From assembly GCF_900116615.1 (NCBI RefSeq), contig NZ_FPBF01000002.1:558001-622000 (forward strand): a DNA stretch of 64,000 nucleotides, in the 5' to 3' direction. How positions within the stretch are numbered: position 1 is the stretch's first letter; each line of letters begins with the position of its first letter. Below, piece by piece: positions 8,861-16,983 of the stretch. The notes under the pieces were generated by a model. The model did no database searches, was not told the DNA's origin, and saw nothing but the letters and a program-made list of their open reading frames with translations. This DNA comes from Algoriphagus locisalis. GTDB taxonomy: Bacteria > Bacteroidota > Bacteroidia > Cytophagales > Cyclobacteriaceae. The position numbers and the translations under genes were made by a program.

Positions 8861-8898
8861 GTACTCTAAGGTATTCAGAACCTCGAAGGACTTTTTTT
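8860..8898 (+). terminator. Probable terminator of the hydroxyproline operon
   Basis: Imperfect stem AGTACTCTAAGGT (8860-8872) / ACCTCGAAGGACT (8880-8892) followed by T7 (8892-8898). The right arm matches the palindromic element at 7571-7601. Confidence 0.5.
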
Positions 8899-8937
8899 GT
8901 TTACTGTTTTTTCAAGCCATTTCATTAACTTTCATTT

Positions 8938-9546
8938 ATGGAATCAGATAAAAAAGATCTTGTAGAAGAGCCGTTTACAGAATATGGAAGGTATTCTTAT
9001 GCGGACTATTTGACTTGGGAGATCGACGAGATGGTCGAACTCATCAAGGGAAAAGTATTTCGATCTGCCGCTGCAGCGCCTAGACGAAAGCATCAAGAAA
9101 TAGCTGGAATGTTATATTCTCAATTTTTGATTCACCTTGAAGGCAAACAATGCAAAGCATTTATCGCCCCATTTGACGTAAGGCTTCCAGTGAAATCCCG
9201 AAAGAATGAAGACATATTCACGGTAGTTCAGCCTGATATATGTGTGGTTTGCGATCGCTCGAAATTGGATGATGCAGGATGTGTCGGAGCGCCGGATTTA
9301 ATCGTCGAAGTGCTTTCCCCAGGAAACAATAAAAAAGAGTTACAGAACAAATACGAAGTTTACGAAGAGTCGGGAGTTCAGGAATATTGGATTATTTCTC
9401 CCTATGAGGAGACTTTGATGATCAATACGCTCACTGCTGGTAAGTATATTTCTTCCAGACTTTTTACACGTGGAGACATCGTCAAGTCTGAATGCATCGC
9501 CGGATTTGAACTGGATCTGGAAGAGTTTTTTGAGAAGATAGATTAG
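8938..9546 (+). CDS. Uma2-family (DUF820) putative endonuclease-fold protein
   Basis: The 202-residue protein has the Uma2/DUF820 pattern of a PD-(D/E)xK nuclease fold: VQPDICVVCD (about 99-108), APDLIVEVLSPGNN (about 121-134) and YEESGVQEYWIISP (about 144-157). The PD, the Glu of VEVLSP and the conserved YW follow family order. The biological role of Uma2 proteins is poorly understood; they are numerous in cyanobacteria and scattered in Bacteroidota. It stands alone downstream of the hydroxyproline operon, 77 bases after its last gene, and could be an accessory gene. Confidence 0.8.
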   Translation: MESDKKDLVEEPFTEYGRYSYADYLTWEIDEMVELIKGKVFRSAAAAPRRKHQEIAGMLYSQFLIHLEGKQCKAFIAPFDVRLPVKSRKNEDIFTVVQPDICVVCDRSKLDDAGCVGAPDLIVEVLSPGNNKKELQNKYEVYEESGVQEYWIISPYEETLMINTLTAGKYISSRLFTRGDIVKSECIAGFELDLEEFFEKID

Positions 9547-9552
9547 AAAGTC

Positions 9553-9583
9553 AAAAAAAATCCCGCCTCAGGAGAAGCAGGAT
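9553..9583 (-). terminator. Terminator of the arginine operon
   Basis: On the minus strand the stem ATCCTGC / GCGGGAT (9577-9583 with 9560-9566, one G-U pair) is followed by T8. It lies 30 bases beyond the argJ stop. Confidence 0.75.
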
Positions 9584-9612
9584 AACTTTTGTAAGTAAGA
9601 CAGAGTTTATTA

Positions 9613-10824
9613 TCAAGTCGTATAAACAGAATTGAACATCACATAGTCGGTCGTCAAATCTGATCCCCAGCCTATTCCTTCTTCTTCACCGGTATTCAGC
9701 TCCATATGCACTCTGATATGAGATTCACGAAGAAGCTTTTTCATATAGGATTTTTCAAACTCAACAGGATTTCCTTTATCTAGTACTTGGACTAGATGTT
9801 TTTGATCTCCGATGAAAAGATTTACTTTTTTGTAGTTGAAGGCCACCCCGGCATTTCCAGCTGCTGCAACTATTCTCCCCCAATTTGGATCTCTGCCAAA
9901 CATCGCTGTTTTCACCAAAGTCGAATCTGAAATAGCCCGAACCAATGTTCTGGCAATAGCCTCTGATCGAGCCTTGGTCACTTTGTACTCTATAAACTTA
10001 GAAGCACCTTCACCATCCGAAACAATCAACTTAGACAAGTGCGTCAGCATTTCCAGTAGTTTCTCCAAGAAAATCTCATATCCCGGATCATCCTTAGATT
10101 TCACTTTTCTATTACCAGCCAAGCCATTCGCCAGCACGGCCACCATATCATTGGTAGAAGTATCCCCATCAACTGTAATCATATTGAAAGAGCGATCTAC
10201 ACAATAGGAGACAGCTTCTTGAAGTAGCTTCTCATCAATATTAAAATCAGTCACCACAAAAGCCAGCATGGTTGCCATGTTTGGATGGATCATCCCAGAA
10301 CCTTTGGCTACTCCGCCCATATTTACCGTCACTCCTTCATATTCAAAATCGATGAAGCCTTCCTTGGCAAAGGTATCAGTTGTCAGGATTGCATTCGCCA
10401 CAAATGATCCGGCCTTAATTTCTCCGCTTAGTTTAGGGATATTGACTTTCAATCCTTCCACCACATCTTCGGTAGGGAATTCCACTCCAATAATACCCGT
10501 AGAAGCTACAATCACATCCTCTTCAGGAATCCCAAGAGCTTCTGCAGTAGTTCTTACCATTGCTTCAGCTCCCTCTCTTCCTTGATCTCCAGTACAGGCA
10601 TTCGCATTTCCTGCATTACAGATGATCACCTGAGCGCGGTTGTTTTCAAGGTTTTTCTCGGTGATTTTAATAGGCTCAGCACGGACTTTATTTTGAGTCA
10701 AGGTACCAGCTGCTGCTGCTGGAACTTCTGAATATATAATGGCCAAATCCCTTTTCATGGATTTCACACCAGTGTGCGCACCCCAGCATTTGATGCCACG
10801 TACGTTTGTAATATTTTTAATCAT
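9613..10824 (-). CDS. argJ: Bifunctional glutamate N-acetyltransferase / ornithine acetyltransferase
   Basis: The 403-residue ArgJ transfers the acetyl group from N-acetylornithine to glutamate, closing the acetyl cycle of arginine synthesis. The self-cleavage site is clear: in GMIHPNMATMLAF the Ala184-Thr185 bond is cut and Thr185 becomes the N-terminal nucleophile. Length and C-terminal region (WGRIVAAAGNAG) are normal. It is the last gene of argB-argD-argC-argJ, separated from argC by 103 bases. Whether it also uses acetyl-CoA cannot be read from the sequence. Confidence 0.95.
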   Translation of the reverse strand: MIKNITNVRGIKCWGAHTGVKSMKRDLAIIYSEVPAAAAGTLTQNKVRAEPIKITEKNLENNRAQVIICNAGNANACTGDQGREGAEAMVRTTAEALGIPEEDVIVASTGIIGVEFPTEDVVEGLKVNIPKLSGEIKAGSFVANAILTTDTFAKEGFIDFEYEGVTVNMGGVAKGSGMIHPNMATMLAFVVTDFNIDEKLLQEAVSYCVDRSFNMITVDGDTSTNDMVAVLANGLAGNRKVKSKDDPGYEIFLEKLLEMLTHLSKLIVSDGEGASKFIEYKVTKARSEAIARTLVRAISDSTLVKTAMFGRDPNWGRIVAAAGNAGVAFNYKKVNLFIGDQKHLVQVLDKGNPVEFEKSYMKKLLRESHIRVHMELNTGEEEGIGWGSDLTTDYVMFNSVYTT

Positions 10825-10912
10825 CTTTTTCTAAATTATGATTTTATAATTCTTCTTTTTTGCCAAAAAGCTAACTATTCATAGAAGCAGCTCATTTCTA
10901 GCATTATGGCGA

Positions 10913-10940
10913 CTTCGGTCTTCGGTCTTATGGCTTCAAT
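10913..10940. repeat. Heptameric array CTTCGGT-like overlapping the end of argC
   Basis: Units CTTCGGT, CTTCGGT, CTTATGG and CTTCAAT follow at exactly 7 bases on the plus strand. The argC stop (10928-10930 on the minus strand) falls inside the third unit, so the array straddles coding and intergenic DNA. Confidence 0.5.
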
Positions 10941-11971
10941 GGCACTTGGTTCAATCCAGCGGACTCTGTCAAGCCAAACATTAAATTCATATTGTGTACG
11001 GCCTGACTTGCGGCGCCTTTTAGCAAATTATCGATTGCTGAGATCACAATCACTCGCTCCGTTCTAGCATCCCAAACAGGAAACACATCGCAAAAATGAC
11101 TTCCACGCACGTCTTTGATTCCCGGAGCTTGGTTCCTCAATCTAACAAATGGCTTGTCTTTGTAAAAATCACGATAGATCTCAGTCAATTTTTCCTGATT
11201 CATTTCGCCTTTGATTTTGGCGTAAGCGGTCACTAAAATCCCTCTATCTACGGGCAGCAAATGAGGCGTAAACTGAACCGCAGTTTGGCTACCTGCCAAT
11301 CCACCGAGTTGCTCTTCGATCTCTATAGTATGTCTGTGACCAGCGATTCCGTAAGCTTTGAAATTCTCATTTACATTGGAAAAATGCGTGGTTGCGCTGG
11401 CTTTAATACCTGCTCCTGTGAGACCTGATTTGGCATCGATGATCAAGGACTTCTCTTCGACCAGCTGCTTCGCAAAAAGCGGAGCCATGCTCAAAATCGA
11501 TGCGGTAGGGTAGCAGCCTGGATTTGCAACCAAGGTTGCCAACTTAATTTTGTCAGCAAACAGCTCCGGCAAACCATAAACAGCGCTCGCAAATCCTTCT
11601 GGATAACTGTGCTTTTTGTTATACCATTCTTCATATACTTCTTTGTTAGAAAGTCTAAAATCACCCGAAAGATCTATAATTTTCGCTCCTGAATCTTTCC
11701 ACTTTGCCACAAAATCCATGGAAACACCATGAGGCAAAGCCAGGAAAATCACATCCAATTCTTTATTACTGACTTCCTCTGCACTTACCAAAGGAATATC
11801 TAATCTGCTGAAAAACTGTGGGTGTAAGTCCGAAAATGGCTTGCCCACATGTGATTCAGAAGTGATCATTTCTATAGAAACTCCTTCATGATTCAGGAGT
11901 AATCTAGCCAACTCAGAACCTGTAAATCCAGAGGCTCCGACTATGGCTACTTTTAATTTTTGATTGCTCAT
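10928..11971 (-). CDS. argC: N-acetyl-gamma-glutamyl-phosphate reductase
   Basis: The 347-residue enzyme makes N-acetylglutamate semialdehyde from the acyl phosphate with NADPH. The Rossmann motif VGASGFTGSEL is at 11-21, and the catalytic cysteine is Cys153 in VANPGCYPTA. Conserved GIAGHRHTIEIEE appears in the second half. It starts one base after the argD stop, so the two are translationally close. Its last codons lie within a 7-bp-period repeat. Confidence 0.95.
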   Translation of the reverse strand: MSNQKLKVAIVGASGFTGSELARLLLNHEGVSIEMITSESHVGKPFSDLHPQFFSRLDIPLVSAEEVSNKELDVIFLALPHGVSMDFVAKWKDSGAKIIDLSGDFRLSNKEVYEEWYNKKHSYPEGFASAVYGLPELFADKIKLATLVANPGCYPTASILSMAPLFAKQLVEEKSLIIDAKSGLTGAGIKASATTHFSNVNENFKAYGIAGHRHTIEIEEQLGGLAGSQTAVQFTPHLLPVDRGILVTAYAKIKGEMNQEKLTEIYRDFYKDKPFVRLRNQAPGIKDVRGSHFCDVFPVWDARTERVIVISAIDNLLKGAASQAVHNMNLMFGLTESAGLNQVPLKP

Positions 11972-11972
11972 A

Positions 11973-13166
11973 TTAGGCGGATACGGTGGTTTCGGTTAAG
12001 ATTTCGTCAAGTTTCTCCAAGAAAATATTCAGCTCATCTCTGCTAATGTTGAGTGCAGGAACTAGCCTTAAAATATTTCCCGCAGTAGCATTTGCCACGA
12101 TTCCTTCCTCAAGCAATCTCAACACATAAGGCTTGGCTTCAGACTTCATTTTCACGCCTAGCATCAAACCTAATCCTCTCACGGACTCAAGTTCATCATG
12201 CTTTGCAATCAATTCTGCCAATTTCCCTTGCAGCCATTCGCTGGTTTCAGTAGCTCTTTTGCAAAGCTGCTCCTCATTGATCACCTCAATAGTCGCTATC
12301 GCAGATGCAGCTACAAGTGGATTTCCTCCGAAAGTCGTTCCGTGATCGCCAAACTCTATGGCACTTGCTACTTTTTCATTACAGAGAACTGCTCCTATCG
12401 GCGCGCCTCCACCTAGGCCTTTGGCCAAAGTCATGATATCTGGCTGTACTCCGAAATGATCTTTCGCAAACCATTTTCCAGTCCGACCGATACCGCATTG
12501 GATTTCGTCAAAAATCAACAGTATGCCTTTCTCATCACACAATTTTCGCAGTCCTTCCAAATACGCTTTTTCTGCAGGAACAACTCCTCCTTCACCTTGA
12601 ATAGGCTCTACAATCACTGCTGCAGTTTCGGCATCAATTTCAGCTTCTACCGCTGCAAGATCATTAAATGGAACTTGGGAAAATCCTGTTGGGATCGGCC
12701 CAAAACCTTGTTGATATTTTTCTTGCCCAGTTGCTATGGTCGCCAAAGTTCTTCCATGGAAAGAATTGTGCATGGAAATAATTTTCCCACCCCTTTCATG
12801 CTTGTGCGCATATCTACGGGCAATTTTAATAGCTCCCTCCACAGATTCTGCACCGGAATTCGTCAAGAAAACCCGATCCAATCCTGAGATTTTAACAAGC
12901 AATTCACTAAGAGCAACCTGCTGTGGACTCACGAAAAAGTTAGAAATATGCATCAACTGAGCTGCTTGCTCCTGAATCGCTTTCACGACTTTTGGATGGC
13001 AATGCCCCACATTATTTACTGCAATTCCAGCCAATAAATCAATGTATTCCTTACCATCTGCATCCCAGAGTCTGCTTCCTTTGCCTTTAATAAACGCTAG
13101 TGGAAAGCGATTGAAGGTCGGTAAGTAATTTCCTTTGTCTTTGGTATATAAATCTTGATTTGTCAT
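11973..13166 (-). CDS. argD: Acetylornithine aminotransferase
   Basis: The 397-residue class III PLP aminotransferase forms N-acetylornithine from the semialdehyde, with glutamate as donor. The cofactor lysine is Lys249 in TLAKGLGGG. DEIQCGIGRTGKWFA (220-234) carries the Asp that contacts the pyridine nitrogen. Gene order argB-argD-argC-argJ with gaps of 6 and 1 bases shows an operon. Specificity for acetyl- over succinyl-ornithine is assumed from the presence of ArgJ. Confidence 0.93.
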   Translation of the reverse strand: MTNQDLYTKDKGNYLPTFNRFPLAFIKGKGSRLWDADGKEYIDLLAGIAVNNVGHCHPKVVKAIQEQAAQLMHISNFFVSPQQVALSELLVKISGLDRVFLTNSGAESVEGAIKIARRYAHKHERGGKIISMHNSFHGRTLATIATGQEKYQQGFGPIPTGFSQVPFNDLAAVEAEIDAETAAVIVEPIQGEGGVVPAEKAYLEGLRKLCDEKGILLIFDEIQCGIGRTGKWFAKDHFGVQPDIMTLAKGLGGGAPIGAVLCNEKVASAIEFGDHGTTFGGNPLVAASAIATIEVINEEQLCKRATETSEWLQGKLAELIAKHDELESVRGLGLMLGVKMKSEAKPYVLRLLEEGIVANATAGNILRLVPALNISRDELNIFLEKLDEILTETTVSA

Positions 13167-13172
13167 AGTCTT

Positions 13173-13985
13173 TTATAGGGTCAAAGTGGTTCCAATTTTT
13201 TCATTGTCGATCACGTACGTTGCGATCTGCTCAGGCCTGGTGCCATTCAGGATAATTGCTTTTCCCACACCTTCTTTCAATGCCAGCATACAGGATTGAA
13301 TTTTTGGAATCATTCCACCCTGAATGGTTGTTCCCATATGCTTATTTACAGCATTTTCATCCAATTCACGAATGATAGATGCAGGGTCGGGATAGTTGAG
13401 AAAAAGTCCATCCACATCCGTTAATACGATCAATTGGTTAGCTTTTACGGCTGCTGCGAGTTTCCCGGCAAAAGTATCCGCATTGATATTATAAGAAGTG
13501 CCATCTGCTCCATCTGCCACACAAGCGACAACAGGCACATAGCCAGCTTCGCAAAGTAAATTAACCAGGCTATCGTCGATTTCAGTGATCTCACCGACCA
13601 AACCCAAATCGACAATACTGCCTTCAGCTGATTTGTGATGATATTTTTTGGCTCGCACCATCCCTCCGTCTTTACCGGAAAGGCCGACAGCTTTTAATTT
13701 ATTATGATTTAGCGTGGATATCAAGTCAGCGTTGACTTCTCCGATGAGAGCTTTTTGGATTTCTGCGAAAGCAATGGCTTCCGTCACTCTGAGGCCATCC
13801 ACAAATTGTGATTTGATGGCTGCTTTTTCTAGGGCTTTATTGATAAATGGCCCACCTCCGTGTACCATGATGACTTCAAATCCCGCTTCCCGAAGTTTAA
13901 AAATCTGTGCCGCAATTTCCTGCTGCAACTGGGGATTCACCATCGCATTCCCACCATATTTGATGAGAATTCTTTGCTTAGACAT
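13173..13985 (-). CDS. argB: Acetylglutamate kinase
   Basis: The 270-residue amino-acid kinase phosphorylates N-acetylglutamate. Visible are the N-terminal IKYGGNAM (8-15), the glycine loop VHGGGPFINK (41-50) and the C-terminal GGMIPKIQSC. It is the first gene of the minus-strand arginine operon. The N-terminus is short, lacking the extra helix found in arginine-inhibited hexameric enzymes, so feedback inhibition of that type is not expected; this is an inference from length. No consensus promoter stands out in the 293-base gap upstream. Confidence 0.92.
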   Translation of the reverse strand: MSKQRILIKYGGNAMVNPQLQQEIAAQIFKLREAGFEVIMVHGGGPFINKALEKAAIKSQFVDGLRVTEAIAFAEIQKALIGEVNADLISTLNHNKLKAVGLSGKDGGMVRAKKYHHKSAEGSIVDLGLVGEITEIDDSLVNLLCEAGYVPVVACVADGADGTSYNINADTFAGKLAAAVKANQLIVLTDVDGLFLNYPDPASIIRELDENAVNKHMGTTIQGGMIPKIQSCMLALKEGVGKAIILNGTRPEQIATYVIDNEKIGTTLTL

Positions 13986-14278
13986 TTCTACTTTTTTTAT
14001 ATTTAATTGATTTTTTCCGAACCTGACTCTCCCTTATGGAGGGACAGAAATAGAAACAAATCAGAATTGAATTACAGTATTAGAATGTTGATAATTTGAT
14101 AAATACAGGTTTAACTTATTTAACCTGCCATTATTTAAACAACCTTCGTACCGAAAGAGGATATTTTGCAGATTAGGTTCATCTTATTGAAATAGTGAAA
14201 CAAAAAACTCTTAAAAGTCAAAAGACAAATATTTCTTTGGTAACAAAGGCTGACAAGCTGGCAGTTTTAATTTTAAAT
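13986..14278. other. Intergenic gap upstream of argB
   Basis: Nearly 300 bases of AT-rich sequence that must hold the arginine operon promoter. I find no TAnnTTTG match on the minus strand. Near 14211-14230 a few A-rich units (AAAAGTC, AAAAGAC) again show a 7-base step, but too few to call an array. Confidence 0.4.
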
Positions 14279-15424
14279 CTAACTATCAAATCCTAACACC
14301 CCCTCAATATTTTTTGGAGAAATTACGTCAAGAGTCGCCTTCGGGTATGCCGCTGTGAATGTAGAAGGAAACCTAACTTTGGCTTTTTCGCTCCACTTAC
14401 ATTCTATTGCTTTCATGCCTTCTTCTGATTCTTCTATAAAATCAATTTCCTGCTGTGCCGTTGTTCTCCAGAAATAATAGTTAGCATCCACGTTGTTATA
14501 AGCCTGATACTTCATCCGCTCTACGATAAAGTAATTTTCCCATAGCGCTCCCACATCCGTTCTATTTAGAAAAGGATTGAAATTTCCTAAAATCGCATTT
14601 CTGATCCCGCAATCGTAAAAGTAAATTTTCTTCCCTTTCTTTAATTCAGTTCTTATATTTCTGTTATACGCTGGAATCCTAAAGATTACGAATGCCTTTT
14701 CCAGTAGGTCTATGTACTTTTCTACCGTAATCTTATCCGCTCCTACTATTTGCGCTAACTCATGGTAATTAACTTCACTACCAAGCTGAAGCGCCAATGC
14801 TTTAAGCAATTTCTCAAGCAAAATCGGCTTTTTGATTTGCTCCAGCATCAACAAATCTTTGTAAAGATAACTTCCCGCAAGAAGTTTCAGCAACTCCTTT
14901 TCTTTTCCTACGTGTGTGACAATTTCCGGATAATACCCATAAATCATCCGCTGCTCAATTAGACGTTTTTCAGCCAATAAACCATGATGATTTACCATTT
15001 CTCCAAAACTCAATGGAAAGAGAAAGAATTCAAATTTCCTGCCTGTCAAAGGTTCATTCGAGAGATTTACCAAATCAAATGCAGATGAACCCGTAGCAAT
15101 TACTTGCACGTCTTTGAGTTGATCTACGACTATTTTCAGAGTAATCCCAATGCCTGGAATTCGCTGCGCTTCGTCAATAAAAAGGATTTTATGATCCCCT
15201 AGTAAGTTCTTTAACCGCGTAGCTGTGGTATCTGTTAGCTCCGATCTCACATCGGCTTCATCTCCATTTAGATATAACCAGGTTTGACCAGATTCTTCCA
15301 ATAATTTTTCGCAGAGTGTACTTTTTCCAACCTGTCTCGGCCCTAAAACCAGGATGGCTTTATTTCTGAACAAACGCTCTTTAATGGAAGAGAGAAGATT
15401 TCTAATAATAGCAGTTTGTGACAT
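14279..15424 (-). CDS. AAA ATPase with C-terminal DUF4143 nuclease-like domain
   Basis: The 381-residue protein has a Walker A motif GPRQVGKST (28-36), Walker B ILFIDEAQR (about 84-92), sensor VIATGSSAF (about 111-119), and a winged-helix-like middle (ALALQLGSEVNYHELAQIVG). The C-terminal DUF4143 domain carries a PD-(D/E)xK-like series: ENYFIVE, then QQEIDF, then AIECKW. Such proteins are often present in many near-identical copies in Bacteroidota and archaea, and their function is unknown. The gene is alone, and its promoter is covered by a repeated palindrome, which suggests self-regulation or a DNA target. Confidence 0.88.
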   Translation of the reverse strand: MSQTAIIRNLLSSIKERLFRNKAILVLGPRQVGKSTLCEKLLEESGQTWLYLNGDEADVRSELTDTTATRLKNLLGDHKILFIDEAQRIPGIGITLKIVVDQLKDVQVIATGSSAFDLVNLSNEPLTGRKFEFFLFPLSFGEMVNHHGLLAEKRLIEQRMIYGYYPEIVTHVGKEKELLKLLAGSYLYKDLLMLEQIKKPILLEKLLKALALQLGSEVNYHELAQIVGADKITVEKYIDLLEKAFVIFRIPAYNRNIRTELKKGKKIYFYDCGIRNAILGNFNPFLNRTDVGALWENYFIVERMKYQAYNNVDANYYFWRTTAQQEIDFIEESEEGMKAIECKWSEKAKVRFPSTFTAAYPKATLDVISPKNIEGVLGFDS

Positions 15425-15437
15425 AGTAAAGAGGGCT

Positions 15438-15510
15438 AATCACAAATTTAATATAATTTTTGTGATTCAAATCACAAAATATAGCTATTATTTGTGATTC
15501 AAATCACAAA
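15438..15510. promoter_or_regulatory. Double palindromic operator before the DUF4143 ATPase
   Basis: The 20-base element TTTGTGATTCAAATCACAAA (9-base perfect arms, 2-base spacer) occurs twice, at 15459-15478 and 15491-15510, 32 bases apart (about three helical turns). A half-site AATCACAAA lies at 15438-15446 and a shorter AATCAC at 15511-15516. All lie within 90 bases upstream of the start codon. Confidence 0.75.
15443..15471 (-). promoter_or_regulatory. Promoter of the DUF4143 ATPase
   Basis: Read on the minus strand, TAAATTTG (15450-15443) matches the -7 consensus TAnnTTTG, and TTTG (15471-15468) lies 17 bases upstream as -33. The -33 box sits at the centre of the first palindrome and the -7 box overlaps the half-site, so a protein bound there would block transcription. 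Confidence 0.55.
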
Positions 15511-15562
15511 AATCACGGATACAGTTTAGTTTGAAATAATTTAAAACCAGTACAAACCGCTC

Positions 15563-16756
15563 TTAATTTGACTCCAATACCTTCACCATCTTATCAAATC
15601 CCTTTTTGATTTCTGTGAATTGTCGTTCCCGGGAAGCTTCCAAATCTTCTTTTGTAGCATTGGTGGCCACCTCGAATTGTTCATAGATTTCAGAAAACTC
15701 TATAGAACGCTGATTCCCTTCCAATCCCCAAGTCGCCAAATAAGCACCTAGCTTTTCTACCTTCAATCCTACATGCGGCACCGCATAACTCAATGCCGTA
15801 ATCGCTCCATGCAAACTCGTGCCCACATAGCATTTCGCATTTGCGATCAGGTACATGATATCCCAGATATTGTCTGCATCAAAATAAGTAAAAGGGCTTT
15901 TCAAAAGTGTCCCTATCTCCTGAAGAGCTTCATGATCGTCGTGATCCAATGCTTTCCCAATTGGGCAAAGGCAGATTTCAGTATTCCCTTTTTGATAAAT
16001 CTCATCCAGACCATCCGCAATGGTCTGCTCATGACCGCGTGTGGTTTTCTTATTTATTTGAGCAAAAACATACTTTCCAGAATGCTCAGCCACATATCCA
16101 GCCACCTCTTGGGTGACATTTTTATGCAGGAAATTCAACGGGTAAAACTCAGACATCAAAATCGCTGAATCAGGAAAGAGGTCAGCGCTCAATCCATTTT
16201 CCTTTAAATTATTCACTGTCAATTGATCCCGCACTGCAAAATAATCCGCATTCTGAAGCTTATCTTTCAAGAAATCATACTTTTCGAAAGTGGCTACACT
16301 TAACCCTGATCCACCGAGAGAATTCAGCGTCACAGATTGTACTCCGGCAAAATCTGATTTGTCAAACACGAAAGGAAGCGTGGTCTTTCCTTTCAGGATC
16401 TTCTTAGTCCAGCCATTGAGATCCAACAATTTATTTACCCGGACATGCCTCTTATTAATTTGTTGGAAAAGTGGATTCAGCGCAGCATAAAGCGAATTCC
16501 ATGTCACTCCCAATGCCTCACCACCCGCGATAATCACATGAACAGGATTATTTGGATCATTACAGGCTTTGTAAAACTTCTGTAATCCCTTGGTCGGCAA
16601 GCCTCCAACAGATGTAAGATCACTCTCAACCAAACCGAAATACTCAAATTTAAAATCCTTACCGTATGTACTCAATTGCCTTTCGATCACCAATGGAAAA
16701 AGTAAATCCCCGTAATTGTATCGATCAAAGGCTCCAATAATTAAGACTTTTGTCAT
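15563..16756 (-). CDS. Polysaccharide pyruvyl transferase family protein
   Basis: The 397-residue protein begins MTKVLIIGAFDRYNYGDLLF, the usual opening of this family (GxxNxGD-like), so this start is preferred over an ATG 33 bases upstream. Conserved parts are the central FAVRDQLTVNNLKENG with a downstream PDSA, and a C-terminal GTSLHGAITALSYAVPHVGL, the nucleotide/PEP-binding pattern. It should add a ketal pyruvate to a sugar of the exopolysaccharide made by the divergent cluster. The pairing is inferred from proximity. Confidence 0.85.
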   Translation of the reverse strand: MTKVLIIGAFDRYNYGDLLFPLVIERQLSTYGKDFKFEYFGLVESDLTSVGGLPTKGLQKFYKACNDPNNPVHVIIAGGEALGVTWNSLYAALNPLFQQINKRHVRVNKLLDLNGWTKKILKGKTTLPFVFDKSDFAGVQSVTLNSLGGSGLSVATFEKYDFLKDKLQNADYFAVRDQLTVNNLKENGLSADLFPDSAILMSEFYPLNFLHKNVTQEVAGYVAEHSGKYVFAQINKKTTRGHEQTIADGLDEIYQKGNTEICLCPIGKALDHDDHEALQEIGTLLKSPFTYFDADNIWDIMYLIANAKCYVGTSLHGAITALSYAVPHVGLKVEKLGAYLATWGLEGNQRSIEFSEIYEQFEVATNATKEDLEASRERQFTEIKKGFDKMVKVLESN

Positions 16757-16778
16757 GTGTTTGTTTTTAGTCGTCAGG

Positions 16779-16799
16779 CCATAGACCACAGTCCACAGC
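16779..16799. repeat. Heptameric array CCACAGT-like, 3 units
   Basis: CCATAGA, CCACAGT and CCACAGC follow with a 7-base period in the gap between the pyruvyl transferase and the flippase. The array is short, but it has the same period as the other arrays. Confidence 0.45.
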
Positions 16800-16931
16800 T
16801 GGTAAAGCTGAACCTCGAACGCTTAACTAAATTGCCTTTGGGACAACCTTCAACGCTACTCAGTTCAGAATAATAATATCCTTGCAAAAAAGATACTTGA
16901 TTTTAAATCCAGAGAAATTAAGCTGAGGAAC

Positions 16932-16939
16932 TATTTTTG
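16932..16939 (+). promoter_or_regulatory. Candidate promoter of the polysaccharide operon
   Basis: TATTTTTG matches the -7 consensus TAnnTTTG and lies 44 bases before the start codon used for the flippase. No good -33 element is at the expected distance. Confidence 0.4.
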
Positions 16940-16983
16940 GTAAGTAGGACGTAAATTCAGTACAAAATCATCAAAAGACTATT

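Noticed and set aside
12456..12887. 143-codon open frame opposite argD
   Set aside because: It is covered by argD with its intact PLP site.
14279..15510. Mobile element carrying the DUF4143 ATPase
   Set aside because: The palindromes lie on one side only, and no terminal repeats or transposase are seen.
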